A stretch of 64,000 nucleotides of DNA from an uncultured Prolixibacteraceae bacterium (GCA_937915865.1 CALGIG010000106.1:19025-83024); one strand, 5' to 3'. Positions 9,177-18,845 are shown, numbered from the stretch's first letter. Notes: a model not told the origin generated them from the sequence alone. Program-made: numbers and translations.

Positions 9177-9608
9177 ATGATAAAGCAACTATTGATCATC
9201 CTGTTCGTTTTCAGGATGTCGTTTGGTTTGCAAGCCCAAAATACAATTCCGGGCTACTTCGATCCGGTTAAATCGCTGAAAGAACGGGTTAAAAATGCTT
9301 TGTCGTTGATGACCGTTGAGGAAAAAGTGGCTCTTTGCCATGCACAATCCAAGTTTAGCAGCGCAGGAGTTCCACGTTTGGGCATTCCCGAAATCTGGAT
9401 GAGCGATGGACCGCACGATGTTTGTGCTAAGATATAATGGAATAGTTGGGATTATTCCAATTTTGACAACAGTTCGTACACTATATTTCCGGCGCTGACT
9501 TGTTTGTCGTCAGCTTTTAATCCTGAATTGGCTTCCCGTTATGGACAAGCTATTGGCAAGGAAGCCCGCTACCGCAAAAAAGAAGTGATTCCGGTGAAAG
9601 TAGAATAA
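9177..9608 (+). pseudogene. Remnant of a GH3 beta-glucosidase: nonsense codon plus large internal deletion
   Basis: One frame reads throughout. It begins with a signal peptide and the GH3 N-terminus (LMTVEEKVALCHAQSKF, IWMSDGPHDV). It is interrupted by TAA at 9435-9437, then continues in frame with WNSWDYSNFDNSSYTIFPAL, a typical GH3 region, and EARYRKKEV. It then jumps to a short end, IPVKVE, and a stop at 9606. Intact GH3 enzymes of this type are about 700-900 residues; here only about 140 codons remain. The catalytic regions are gone, so it cannot be active. The deletion appears to have kept the frame, and the stop came in addition. It lies between two carbohydrate-active genes and shows decay of part of a glycan locus. 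Confidence 0.85.
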
Positions 9609-9616
9609 TTGTTGTT

Positions 9617-9656
9617 TTTAGAGGTTTCGCTCTTGAGTGAAACCTCTAAATTTTTC
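9617..9656 (+). terminator. Hairpin terminator after the GH3 remnant
   Basis: Arms TTTAGAGGTTTCGCTC and GAGTGAAACCTCTAAA form a 16-bp stem (one G-U pair) with a TT loop, followed by a T-run. Confidence 0.75.
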
Positions 9657-9701
9657 AGAATGTTTTTGCACTTTTGTAAAAGACAACAAGCCTAACCAAT
9701 C

Positions 9702-11912
9702 ATGAAAAAACTAACTCAATTTATTATCCTGATTTTTTTGATGACATTTTCTTTGTTCTCATTATCAAATGCTTTTGAGAATAAGATGAAGTCTGATTTC
9801 ATTTCTCTTTCAGGTGCAACACTAAAATTCGGAAATTCAGTTAATTCCGAAGGCAAAATAACAAAAGTCGAAATACCTGATTTACATTTGTATCGCGTGA
9901 AAAATGCCACTGGAACCGTTTTACTTTTTCCGGGAGGCGAATACAACGTTTTGAATATCCGAAATCAGGGCGAAAAAGTGGCCCAGTTTCTGAATACGGA
10001 AGGCTTTGATGTGGCAGTGCTCGAATACCGTATAGGCTCCGCTGATTCCCGAAATTTAGCATTGACCGATGCTTTGCAAGCCATCCGAAAACTAAAAACC
10101 AACGCCAAAATATTCGGTTTGCACAACGAGCGACTGGCTTTGCTGGGAATAGGTTCTGGCGGACAATTGGCGGCTCGCGCAGTTCAGCGGTTAAGTGAAA
10201 CCGAACAACCCGATAAACTGATCCTGATTTCTCCGGAATACCTCAATGAAACCTTGAAAGGCACGGTTTATCCGGCAGTGATGCCGCCTGTTCAGCCGAA
10301 AGCACCGCTTTTGGTATCTTTTGCTGCCGACGAAAACAAAGACCTTGTTCGTTGCGGACAGGAATATGCCAAAACCTGGAAAGGCTACGACGGACAGGCA
10401 ATGTTTAGTTTGATTATAGATAGTCAGTTTTCAGAAAGTAGTGATCTGAATCCGCTGGAAGGAAGCCAAAATCTTCAGGCGCAAATCAAATCATTTCTGA
10501 GTTCAAAATCGGAAGTGGCGGCGCTGGGTCCAAATCCGGCAACTGTTTCGGTGGAAGGATACGCTAAAAAGCGCCATGCTGAAAAGGCGGAACTACTAAA
10601 GACGAATAAATACGGTTTGCTGATGTTCGGAAATTCGATCACCCATAATTTTGAAAAGCCCGAATATCAACCCATCTGGAACCAGTTTTTCGCATCGCGA
10701 AATGCCCTCAATTTGGGAACGAGCGGCTATCGCACCGAAAACCTAATCTGGGAAATACAAAACCTACCGCTGGAAAACCAGTCGCCCAAAGTTGCTATTG
10801 TTGAAATTGGTACCAATAACATCGACGAGAAAAATTACCCGACTCGCCATACGGCAGGTCAGCTGGCGGGCGGCATTGAAACGATTGTAAAACTGGTGCA
10901 CGAAAAACTTCCGCAGACAAAAATCATCGTTTTGCGCTGTTTCCCAGGCTGCTATGGCGGGCCAAACCCAACTTCGCACAGAGCTATTTTGGAACGGGCG
11001 TCAGATATTGTTTCGAAGCTGGCCGATAACAAAACGATATTTTATTGCGACGTCAATCATGTTTTCCTGAACATGGATGGCTCGATTAATCACGACCAGA
11101 TGCCTGACTGGCTGCACCCGAGCCCGGCTGGTGCGAAGGCTTGGGCGCAGGCTATGGAGCCGTTACTCTCGCAATTAATGGGCGATCAGTCGCGCGATAC
11201 GGATATTCCGAAAAATACAGCCATCGTTCCGGTAGCGAAACTCGAAAACGACAGCTACAATTGGTGGGATCGCCATGCCGAAGTACTTCGTGTGAAAGAT
11301 TCCATTAATCCGGAAATTGTGTTGATTGGTAATTCGATCACGCATTTTTGGGACGGCGAACCCAGACTGAAATATGCTGACGGAAAACCGCGTAGGCCCA
11401 ACGGCCCGAATGCCTGGGCATCGGTTTTTGCCAATCACAGGGTGCTGAACCTGGGCTTTGGCTGGGACCGCACACAAAATGTGCTGTGGCGGCTCGATCA
11501 TGGCGAAATTGACGGGCTGCATCCGCGAACCATCATCGTACATTTAGGCACGAACAATACCAGCGAAACGCAGAATGCCCGCATGAATTCGGCTGCCGAA
11601 ATTGTCGAAGGAATTCGTGCAGTTTGCCTGCGCCTGCGGTCAAAAGTTCCGGGAGCGCACATCGTGTTGATGAAAGTTTTCCCGAGAGAAGAAAAGCCAG
11701 ACCATCCGCGCCGGATTTTGATCAATGAGATAAACAAACAATTGGAGGTTTTTGCCCGTGAGAACAACATCGATTTAGTGGATATTGGCCCGAAAATGCT
11801 TGCCCCCGACGGTACTTTGCCGAAAGAGATAGCTAATGATTTTTGCCATCCTACCGAAAAAGGCTACCAGATTTGGGCTAACGAAATCAGGCAATTTGTT
11901 GATGAGCCTTGA
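9702..11912 (+). CDS. Three-domain secreted hydrolase: degenerate alpha/beta-hydrolase plus two SGNH/GDSL domains
   Basis: The protein has 736 residues with an N-terminal signal segment. Residues about 40-275 form an alpha/beta-hydrolase of the esterase/lipase type, but its nucleophile elbow reads GIGSGGQLA where the family has GxSxGGxxA. Gly151 therefore replaces the Ser, and this domain may be inactive. Residues about 290-495 are a first SGNH hydrolase with GNSIT (Ser312), EIGTNN and the Asp-x-x-His block DWLHP. Residues about 535-735 are a second SGNH hydrolase with GNSIT (Ser545), HLGTNN and DFCHP. Both SGNH units keep all four blocks. SGNH domains of this kind often deacetylate polysaccharides or act as platelet-activating-factor-acetylhydrolase-like esterases. 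Removing acetyl groups from a glycan used with the GH31 enzyme is inference. Confidence 0.82.
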   Translation: MKKLTQFIILIFLMTFSLFSLSNAFENKMKSDFISLSGATLKFGNSVNSEGKITKVEIPDLHLYRVKNATGTVLLFPGGEYNVLNIRNQGEKVAQFLNTEGFDVAVLEYRIGSADSRNLALTDALQAIRKLKTNAKIFGLHNERLALLGIGSGGQLAARAVQRLSETEQPDKLILISPEYLNETLKGTVYPAVMPPVQPKAPLLVSFAADENKDLVRCGQEYAKTWKGYDGQAMFSLIIDSQFSESSDLNPLEGSQNLQAQIKSFLSSKSEVAALGPNPATVSVEGYAKKRHAEKAELLKTNKYGLLMFGNSITHNFEKPEYQPIWNQFFASRNALNLGTSGYRTENLIWEIQNLPLENQSPKVAIVEIGTNNIDEKNYPTRHTAGQLAGGIETIVKLVHEKLPQTKIIVLRCFPGCYGGPNPTSHRAILERASDIVSKLADNKTIFYCDVNHVFLNMDGSINHDQMPDWLHPSPAGAKAWAQAMEPLLSQLMGDQSRDTDIPKNTAIVPVAKLENDSYNWWDRHAEVLRVKDSINPEIVLIGNSITHFWDGEPRLKYADGKPRRPNGPNAWASVFANHRVLNLGFGWDRTQNVLWRLDHGEIDGLHPRTIIVHLGTNNTSETQNARMNSAAEIVEGIRAVCLRLRSKVPGAHIVLMKVFPREEKPDHPRRILINEINKQLEVFARENNIDLVDIGPKMLAPDGTLPKEIANDFCHPTEKGYQIWANEIRQFVDEP

Positions 11913-12371
11913 TGCTTTATGTTTGTTCACTAAACAGACTGTGTGATTTCGAGGTTAAGACCCTGAAAATGGCGTATTTCAAAAAAAATCTCAGGTACCT
12001 TCCTGGTATTTTAGTATAAAATTTAGTTTTCACACAGTTAGTATACAGAGCGAAAAGATTGGCGAACAGTACTGAAAACTACCGGAGAGCCATGCCAAAT
12101 CAGGTTAACAGCCAACTACCGTGAAGTAACAACCCATGAACTTGTCGAACGTTTTAATTAAGGCGGTGGATAAAAACTGGAATCGCTGGCCGACAATAAA
12201 ATCGAGTTTCTCAACAAAGTAAGGTAGTTCTACTGAAAAGTAATGGTTATTCTGGTTTCAGGCTTTGAAAAAGGCACATCTCGCTTGTTGCAACTTCCTT
12301 TGGATTGGTAAAATATCCGAAAGTGATTTGGACGGAATAAATCTGAGTTAAAATGAGTCCTCATTTCATTA
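11913..12371. other. Gap without an intact gene; possible decayed coding remnant
   Basis: No intact reading frame is convincing. One forward frame near 12090-12230 reads LTANYREVTTHELVERFN, then stops, then KLESLADNKIEFLNKV, which looks like protein sequence broken by stop codons. I cannot assign it to a family. Confidence 0.3.
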
Positions 12372-12408
12372 TAAAAGCCTGGATAAAATACATTTCCCCA
12401 GGCTTTTA
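12372..12408 (-). terminator. Hairpin terminator of the NrfJ-like gene
   Basis: Arms TAAAAGCCTGG and CCAGGCTTTTA form a perfect 11-bp stem just past the 3' end of the minus-strand gene at 12426. It could work in both directions. Confidence 0.6.
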
Positions 12409-12425
12409 CAGTATATTTTGCAGTG

Positions 12426-13139
12426 TTATTTTACCAGTTTGGCATCTTCCATAATTACTTCGTAGGCATATCCGTAGCCAAAATCTTTGTTTAAGGTAAT
12501 TGTTCCTTCAAAAGTCACAACATCGTCAACAGCCACTTTGTCGAGTGTGGTAATTGTCAGGTCGAAATGATCACCTTCTTTGGTTCCATCCTGAATGTGT
12601 ACCCAATTTTTACCCATCACTTCATCGTTTACTTTTACCACCTGGCCTTTCATCTTTATTTTTTTTCCTGAATAGTTGTTCTTGCTGCTGTAAAGCTTTG
12701 CTATGGATAAACCAGCTTCGGCAGGAACTACTGAAATGCCGGCTTTTTCAACTACCGAAACTTTGCCCATTGTATTTCCATGTGGATTTTTCATGGCCTG
12801 CCCGGCTAAAGCTGGCTGAGAACCCAAATCCTGAACGAAATAAATGGTTTCAAAATCACGGTTTAGTTCTTTGCTGTGAAAGTTCTTCATTTCAAGGCCT
12901 TCGCTATAGTAAAGCGTTTGTCCGGGAGCAGCTTCAAGTTTATTTACAGCAATCCAGTTTTCAGCCCCGTTTTCGGTAACTTTCAGGTAAGTATACTGGC
13001 TCGACTGGATTACCTCCGTAACTTTTACCTCATGCATTCCGGCAGCCATCACCTGATTTTGGGCTGTTGGTACTTTATTTTTTTTAACACAACCACTAAC
13101 CGTAAGAAGTAGGATAAAAATAGCAACTAATGATCTCAT
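12426..13139 (-). CDS. Lipoprotein with NrfJ-like and OB-fold-like segments
   Basis: The protein has 237 residues. A lipoprotein signal ends in VSGC (Cys17). The N-terminal half (about residues 30-110) has VIQSSQYTYLKVTENG, NWIAV and EMKNFHSKEL, a pattern I associate with NrfJ-like small periplasmic proteins. The C-terminal half (about residues 130-237) has GKKIKMKGQVVKVN, WVHIQDGT and DDVVTFEGTITLNKDFGYG, typical of an OB-fold of the tRNA_anti/nucleotide-binding-like kind. It stands alone with its own terminator. NrfJ relatives are linked to nitrite reductase or metal stress in some bacteria, but no partner is nearby, so function is not assigned. The family name is tentative. Confidence 0.6.
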   Translation of the reverse strand: MRSLVAIFILLLTVSGCVKKNKVPTAQNQVMAAGMHEVKVTEVIQSSQYTYLKVTENGAENWIAVNKLEAAPGQTLYYSEGLEMKNFHSKELNRDFETIYFVQDLGSQPALAGQAMKNPHGNTMGKVSVVEKAGISVVPAEAGLSIAKLYSSKNNYSGKKIKMKGQVVKVNDEVMGKNWVHIQDGTKEGDHFDLTITTLDKVAVDDVVTFEGTITLNKDFGYGYAYEVIMEDAKLVK

Positions 13140-13541
13140 GATTTATTTTTTTTTGTTTTCGATTTTTTGTTTGTTGCAAATACTTTGAAAGTAAAATTGT
13201 TAGAAGTCAGAACAACCATCCGTTCATTTGGTTTCAATTTTAGTTGATTTTTCTATCGTTCTGCTTTATCTTGACATAAATCAACCGAAAGCTAATAAAA
13301 ACCAGGATTGAACTCAAATTTCATGTACAAAAAGCTATTAAAACAATAATCAGTTTGCCTTTGTGTCCAAAGTTTCTGATGTTACTTCTCCTGTTTCGAT
13401 ACTCCCCTGAAAATTTCTATAGAACAATGGTGCAGGACTAACCTATCTGCAATGTAAAAATTTGGAAAAATCGTATTCTGCACAGGTCAAACACAGTTAT
13501 TAAAATTAATACATTTACAGGCGAAAAAGATTACCCTGAAC
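13140..13541. other. Divergent intergenic region upstream of the sigma-factor locus
   Basis: The 402 bp between two divergently transcribed genes are AT-rich and hold no reading frame of note. TACATTTA near 13511-13518 is close to the TAnnTTTG promoter element for the sigma gene, but one base off, so no firm promoter call is made. Confidence 0.35.
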
Positions 13542-14150
13542 ATGTTTGCAACTAAAGACAATGGTACTCAAGCCTTATGGAATGCTTTTCAAAAGGGGGA
13601 AGATAAAGCCTTTGCCGGTATATACTATGCGTTTGTACAATCGCTTCTTACTTATGGTAGAAAGCTAACATCAGACCAGGATTTGTTGCATGATGCCGTT
13701 CAGGAAATTTTTATGGACTTATACCAAAAAAGGAGTAAATCGCAAATTCCTATCAATAACCTTAAAGCGTACTTACTCGTTGCCCTCCGTAACAGTATTC
13801 TAAAGAAAAAAGAACATCTCCGGAAATTCGAAGATATGAAAGGCCGAAAAGGATTTCTTGAAAATTTCGATATAGAATACAGCTTCCAGGAACAACTTAT
13901 CAGGCAGGAAATATCGGAAGAAAACCATACGAAATTACAAAAAGCGATTATTGCCCTTTCTCCGGGACAAAAGGAAATTATTTATCTGAAATTTGAGGAA
14001 AACCTGGGATATAAAGAAATCTCCGAATTAATGGGAATCACTGTCGACTCGGCCCGTAAACAGCTGTACCGGGCGCTGTTATCACTTCGTGAATCTCTCG
14101 CCAACGAAATTTTTCTCTCATTTTTTATATTTTCTCAAAAAAAAGCCTAA
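13542..14150 (+). CDS. ECF-family RNA polymerase sigma-70 factor
   Basis: The protein has 202 residues. Region 2 contains DLLHDAVQEIFMDLYQKR (about residues 47-66). Region 4 contains LSPGQKEIIYLKFEENLGYK followed by EISELMGITVDSARKQLYRA. This is the Bacteroidota ECF type that pairs with a FecR-like anti-sigma factor. The next genes are exactly that anti-sigma factor, then SusC with an STN domain and SusD, so it should switch on this transport locus when the outer-membrane receptor is loaded. The C-terminus runs on past region 4 with a short hydrophobic tail. The start is the ATG at 13542. Confidence 0.9.
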   Translation: MFATKDNGTQALWNAFQKGEDKAFAGIYYAFVQSLLTYGRKLTSDQDLLHDAVQEIFMDLYQKRSKSQIPINNLKAYLLVALRNSILKKKEHLRKFEDMKGRKGFLENFDIEYSFQEQLIRQEISEENHTKLQKAIIALSPGQKEIIYLKFEENLGYKEISELMGITVDSARKQLYRALLSLRESLANEIFLSFFIFSQKKA

Positions 14151-14202
14151 AAACCTGTCCATAAAAAGCATCTTTTCCGACCTTATAATAAAAGGAAAAG
14201 AA

Positions 14203-15381
14203 ATGGATGATTTTCTGAATTATTTTGAGGATGAAAAATTTGTTCGTTGGGTATATTCCTCCGATTCTGAACTGGATTTGTATTGGGACGTACGGTTCAA
14301 AGAGCATCCGGAAGAAAAGGAAACTGCACTTCAGGCAAAGAAAATACTCCTCCAGCTTAGACCTGCCAAAGAAAAAGAAAATCCAGAAGAAGCTATACAC
14401 ATCTATTCAAAGATCATACAAGAGATCAATAACGAAAAAAAACACCACTCTTGGATGAAAATATTCCTTCCGTTGATGCGGTATGCCGCGGTAGCTGTTT
14501 TTTTCCTTTCCCTTGGGGTTTTCATACACTACCAAATGGGGAAGCAAACCTTCAAATTTGATTCAGATATAGCTATTAATAATAACACTGAGGCTCAGCT
14601 GATGCTGGCCGATGGACAGAAGATCGCTATCAAAACCAAAGAATCGATGGTTGAATACAAATCAGACGGGAAGATTGTTATCAACGAAAAAGATACCATC
14701 AATAACCAGGCAAGCGCTAAAGAATCTGAAATGAACCAGCTTATTGTTCCTTATGGCAAGCATTCATCCATTCGCTTACCCGACGAAACTATGGCTTACC
14801 TCAATGCTGGGTCCCGATTGATCTATCCGTCTGCTTTTTCCGGGAAAAAGAGGGAAGTTTTCCTGTTGGGGGAAGGGTATTTTGAAGTATCACACAATCC
14901 TCAAAAACCATTTATTGTAAAAACCAACGATATCAGTGTAATTGCCCTGGGTACTGTATTTAATGTATCGGCTTATCCTGCTGACAAAACGATAGAAACT
15001 GTTTTAGTGAATGGCAATGTTGTTATTCGCGATAATTCGTTCCATATTTTCGACAAAGAGCTGGTATTAAAGCCAAACGAGATGGCATCGTTTAATCGCG
15101 AAACCCTGGAAACCACCAAACAATTAACGAATACTGACGAATATGTAGCCTGGCACCAGGGATACCTGGATTTTCAGAGCACCGATTTAAACCGCGTAAT
15201 CCTGAAAGTAGAGAGATATTATAATATCAAAATTTTGCTGAACAATCCGATGTTGGGAAGCCGACGTATCAGCGGAAAATTGGTATTAAAAGATGATCAG
15301 GAAAAAGTATTGGAAGCGCTGGCTTCAACAGCCAGGGTCGAACTTTTTAAAATAAACGAAAGTGCCTATGGATTAAAATAA
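14203..15381 (+). CDS. FecR-family anti-sigma factor
   Basis: The protein has 392 residues from the ATG at 14203. An open frame extends upstream into the sigma gene, but the residues there are not anti-sigma-like. A cytoplasmic N-terminal part is followed by one membrane span (about residues 85-106, YAAVAVFFLSLGVFIHY). The periplasmic part has the FecR core (IRLPDETMAYLNAGSRLIYP, EVFLLGEGYFEVSHN, FIVKTNDISVIALGT) and the C-terminal DUF4974-type domain (LDFQSTDLNRVILKVERYYN). It should bind the sigma factor encoded 52 nt upstream and receive a signal from the STN domain of the downstream SusC. The gene is complete. Confidence 0.9.
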   Translation: MDDFLNYFEDEKFVRWVYSSDSELDLYWDVRFKEHPEEKETALQAKKILLQLRPAKEKENPEEAIHIYSKIIQEINNEKKHHSWMKIFLPLMRYAAVAVFFLSLGVFIHYQMGKQTFKFDSDIAINNNTEAQLMLADGQKIAIKTKESMVEYKSDGKIVINEKDTINNQASAKESEMNQLIVPYGKHSSIRLPDETMAYLNAGSRLIYPSAFSGKKREVFLLGEGYFEVSHNPQKPFIVKTNDISVIALGTVFNVSAYPADKTIETVLVNGNVVIRDNSFHIFDKELVLKPNEMASFNRETLETTKQLTNTDEYVAWHQGYLDFQSTDLNRVILKVERYYNIKILLNNPMLGSRRISGKLVLKDDQEKVLEALASTARVELFKINESAYGLK

Positions 15382-15385
15382 AAAA

Positions 15386-15411
15386 CCGGAAAGAATCCGA
15401 CCTCTTCCCGG
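15386..15411 (+). promoter_or_regulatory. Hairpin between the anti-sigma gene and susC
   Basis: CCGGAAAGA pairs with TCTTCCCGG (one mismatch, 8-nt loop), followed by an A/T-rich stretch. It may attenuate or process the transcript between the regulatory pair and the abundant transporter genes. Its role is inference. Confidence 0.4.
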
Positions 15412-15455
15412 CTCAAAAATAATTTTTTGATTTTTCATTTAAACCTCACAAAAGT

Positions 15456-18400
15456 ATGAAAAAAAAGCTTATTGCAGCCCATTTCTTCAGGAATGGGTCA
15501 AATCTAATTTTGAAAAAAATGAAACTGACAGCACTCTTTTCATTTTTAGTTTTCCTCACCAGTTGGGGAACATCATTATCACAGACGACAAAATTGAGTT
15601 TACATTTGAGTAATGTTCCTATCCAGGAAATGATTTCTCAAATTGAAGATCAAACAGAATTTTACTTTTTGTATCAGGATGATGTCTTTCAAAAAGACAA
15701 AAAAATTACGATCCAGGTAACTGATGCTTCGGTTGAATCTATTCTGCAACAGGCAGCAGAACAGGCAAACATTCAATATCGTATTATTGATCGCCAGATT
15801 ATACTAATGCCGATGGGCCAAACCGAATTACCTGCTATTCTGAGGGGGCAAATAGCCAACCTGCAGCCACAAAAGAGACCTATTACCGGTATAATAAAAG
15901 ATTCGAAAGGATCGCCACTTCCGGGAGTGAGTATTGTAATCAAAGGGACCAGCACCGGGACTATATCTGATGTCAATGGGAACTTCAACCTGATGATTCC
16001 CTCTGAGTCTAAAAAACTGATATTTTCATTTGTCGGGATGAAAACTCAGGAATTTGAAGTTGGAAATCAGAAACAGCTGGATATTGTGATGGAAGATGAG
16101 TCGGTTGGCGTTGACGAAGTTGTAGTTGTGGGTTACGGAGCTCAGAAAAAAGTAAATTTAACCGGTTCTGTACAAAGCATCACCAGTAAAGACCTGGTGA
16201 AGAGAAATGCCTCCAACACTTCAATTGCCATTCAGGGATTGATGCCCGGAGTAACCGTTCAAACAAGTTCCGGACGCCCTGGATACGACGGCGCAGGAAT
16301 CTTAGTCCGTGGTTATGGGTCGTTGAACTCGTCGACATCGCCATTGGTTTTGATTGATGGTGTTGAAGGATATATGAATTTTCTGGATATGAACACCATT
16401 GAATCCATCTCGGTACTGAAAGATGCAGCATCTGCTTCAATTTATGGGTCCAGGGCATCCAACGGGGTTATTTTGGTTACTACCAAACGGGCATCAGAAC
16501 AAAAACTTAAGGTAAATTACAACGGATATGTTGGGTACAACACTCCAACCGAATTGCCTGACCCGGTAAATGCAATAGAATACATGGAAGCAATCAACCA
16601 GGCAAACGTTAATGCCGGGGCGAATAAAACGTATTCTGACGATTTGATCAACCAGTACAAAACACTTGGCGCCGATAACCTGAACCGATATGAAACAAAC
16701 TGGAGAAAAGAAATTATCAGGAATAAAGCTCTGACACACAATCATTCAATAAGTATTTCCGGAGGGTCAAAAGACATAAGTATTTTTGCCAACGCAGCTT
16801 ATTACTATCAGGATGGGAACATTTCTAACAACAGTTACAACCGGAAAACATTACGAATGAATACTGATGCCCGATTGAATGATTGGATAAAAATTGGTGC
16901 TGACATCAATATCCGTCAATCGGAAAGTATTAACCCGGCCCTTGATACTCCCGAATCAATTATTTGTAAAGCAACTACATTCGTTCCAATATTCTCGGGT
17001 ATCAACAGTGACGGGACCTGGGGGTACGGACAAAATGGCGACAACCCAATTGCCTCGGCAAAAGCATCGGGAATAAGCACTTCTACTTCACCCGAACTTG
17101 CCCTTAAAGGATTCGTCAAAATGACCCCGTTCAAAGGATTTGAAGTGTTTACCAGCTACAGTTCGAACAGGCTCGAAACAAAAAGCGATTATTTTATTAA
17201 GCCTTACGATACTTATGAATATGGCGTTTTCAAAACCACTTATCCGGCTTCGGGAACAGCCAAATCTGAGGGATGGAGCCAAACTATTGCCAACGAATTC
17301 AATGCACAGGCTTCTTTCGAAAAACAATTAAAATCGCACTATCTGAAAGTATTAGGCGGAATGCAGACTTCTGAAAAGAAAGGCCGTTCATTCTCAGCAT
17401 CCCGCACTGGATTTGATTTTGCCGGGTATGAAGACCTGAACAACGGAAATATTGCAACAGCATCTAATGCCGGCTCTCATTGGAACTGGACCATGCTTTC
17501 ATTTTACTCTCGTATCAATTACAATTTTAAAGACCGTTATTTGCTTGAATTGAATGGTCGTATGGATGCTTCTTCACGTTTTACATCTACCGAAAGATGG
17601 GGTTTTTTCCCTTCAGCATCTGTTGGATGGAGAATATCCGAAGAAGAATTCTTTCAACCTATCAAAAATGTAATCAACAAGCTGAAATTAAGAGGTTCTT
17701 ATGGAACTCTGGGGAACCAGGATATTAATGATTATTACCCGTATGCTTCTTCTATTTCTTCGGGCTATGGATATTGGTTCGATAAAGTGCTGGGAACAGG
17801 TACTACCCAGACTCAGGTAGCCAACGAAAAAATTTCATGGGAGAAGTCGAGCCAGATGAACATCGGAATCGATGGCGATTTTATGAACTCCAGGTTAAGT
17901 GTTTCGTTCGACTATTACATCCGCAATATCCACGATATGCTGCAGCAATTCCCGATACCATTGTATGTCGGACTTTCTTCGTCATGGGAAAATGCCGGTT
18001 CAATGCGCAACAACGGATGGGACCTGTCACTCAGCTGGAAAGATAAGATTGGATCGTTAAACTATTATATTACAGGAACATTGGCCGATGTAAAAAATAA
18101 AATTATCAACTTATACGGAAAAGAATATGTTGGGACACAAATAACCCGTGAAGGGGGACAATTGGGTTCATGGTACGGCTATCTTTCTGATGGTTACTTC
18201 CAGGACCAGGCTGAAATTGATTCGTCTCCTGTTTACGGGACAAGGGCTAATGTGAAACCAGGGTACATCAAGTACAAAGATATTAGCGGAAAAGATGGAA
18301 AACCTGATGGGGTGATCGACGATAACGACCGGACTGTATTGGGAAACCCATCTGCACGTTATACTTATAGCTTGAACCTGGGCGCTGAATGGAAAAATTT

Positions 18401-18833
18401 TGATTTTACATTATTCCTTCAAGGTGTTGGCAAAAAGGAAATTTATTATTCAAGTTACGGAGCACGCCCGTTCTACATTGGTCGTTCCATGATGCGAAAC
18501 CAACTTGATACCTGGACTACTGATAATCGTAATGCAAAATTCCCATTACTGCTTATTGATGGTTCTGGAAGTAATCCGAATAACATCATATCCGACTTTT
18601 GGGTTAAAAGTGGGGCCTATATGCGTATTAAAAATATTGTAATAGGATATACCTTGCCTAAAGAACTGCTTAGAAAATCAAAAATAGAGAACGTCAGGTT
18701 CTATGCCAGCGGTCAGAACCTGTTCACACTTACCAATGCTTATGAAGGTTACGACCCTGAAGAATCGGTAAGTAGCGGAAACTTTTATCCTTTGATGCAA
18801 ACTTATACTTTCGGAGTTGACATTCGTTTTTAA
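15456..18833 (+). CDS. SusC/RagA-family TonB-dependent transporter with N-terminal STN signalling domain
   Basis: The protein has 1125 residues. A signal peptide ends near residue 43. The STN domain spans about residues 44-118 (LHLSNVPIQEMISQIEDQTE, ITIQVTDASVESILQQA). A carboxypeptidase-D-like regulatory domain spans about residues 142-215 (ITGIIKDSKGSPLPGVSI). It is followed by the VDEVVVVGYG segment, the plug, and a 22-strand barrel ending in an aromatic residue (VDIRF). It imports an oligomer across the outer membrane with the SusD lipoprotein encoded 12 nt downstream. The STN domain ties it to the FecR/sigma pair upstream. No polysaccharide-degrading enzyme follows, so the ligand is not evident. 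Confidence 0.93.
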   Translation: MKKKLIAAHFFRNGSNLILKKMKLTALFSFLVFLTSWGTSLSQTTKLSLHLSNVPIQEMISQIEDQTEFYFLYQDDVFQKDKKITIQVTDASVESILQQAAEQANIQYRIIDRQIILMPMGQTELPAILRGQIANLQPQKRPITGIIKDSKGSPLPGVSIVIKGTSTGTISDVNGNFNLMIPSESKKLIFSFVGMKTQEFEVGNQKQLDIVMEDESVGVDEVVVVGYGAQKKVNLTGSVQSITSKDLVKRNASNTSIAIQGLMPGVTVQTSSGRPGYDGAGILVRGYGSLNSSTSPLVLIDGVEGYMNFLDMNTIESISVLKDAASASIYGSRASNGVILVTTKRASEQKLKVNYNGYVGYNTPTELPDPVNAIEYMEAINQANVNAGANKTYSDDLINQYKTLGADNLNRYETNWRKEIIRNKALTHNHSISISGGSKDISIFANAAYYYQDGNISNNSYNRKTLRMNTDARLNDWIKIGADINIRQSESINPALDTPESIICKATTFVPIFSGINSDGTWGYGQNGDNPIASAKASGISTSTSPELALKGFVKMTPFKGFEVFTSYSSNRLETKSDYFIKPYDTYEYGVFKTTYPASGTAKSEGWSQTIANEFNAQASFEKQLKSHYLKVLGGMQTSEKKGRSFSASRTGFDFAGYEDLNNGNIATASNAGSHWNWTMLSFYSRINYNFKDRYLLELNGRMDASSRFTSTERWGFFPSASVGWRISEEEFFQPIKNVINKLKLRGSYGTLGNQDINDYYPYASSISSGYGYWFDKVLGTGTTQTQVANEKISWEKSSQMNIGIDGDFMNSRLSVSFDYYIRNIHDMLQQFPIPLYVGLSSSWENAGSMRNNGWDLSLSWKDKIGSLNYYITGTLADVKNKIINLYGKEYVGTQITREGGQLGSWYGYLSDGYFQDQAEIDSSPVYGTRANVKPGYIKYKDISGKDGKPDGVIDDNDRTVLGNPSARYTYSLNLGAEWKNFDFTLFLQGVGKKEIYYSSYGARPFYIGRSMMRNQLDTWTTDNRNAKFPLLLIDGSGSNPNNIISDFWVKSGAYMRIKNIVIGYTLPKELLRKSKIENVRFYASGQNLFTLTNAYEGYDPEESVSSGNFYPLMQTYTFGVDIRF

Positions 18834-18845
18834 AGATTCGACATT

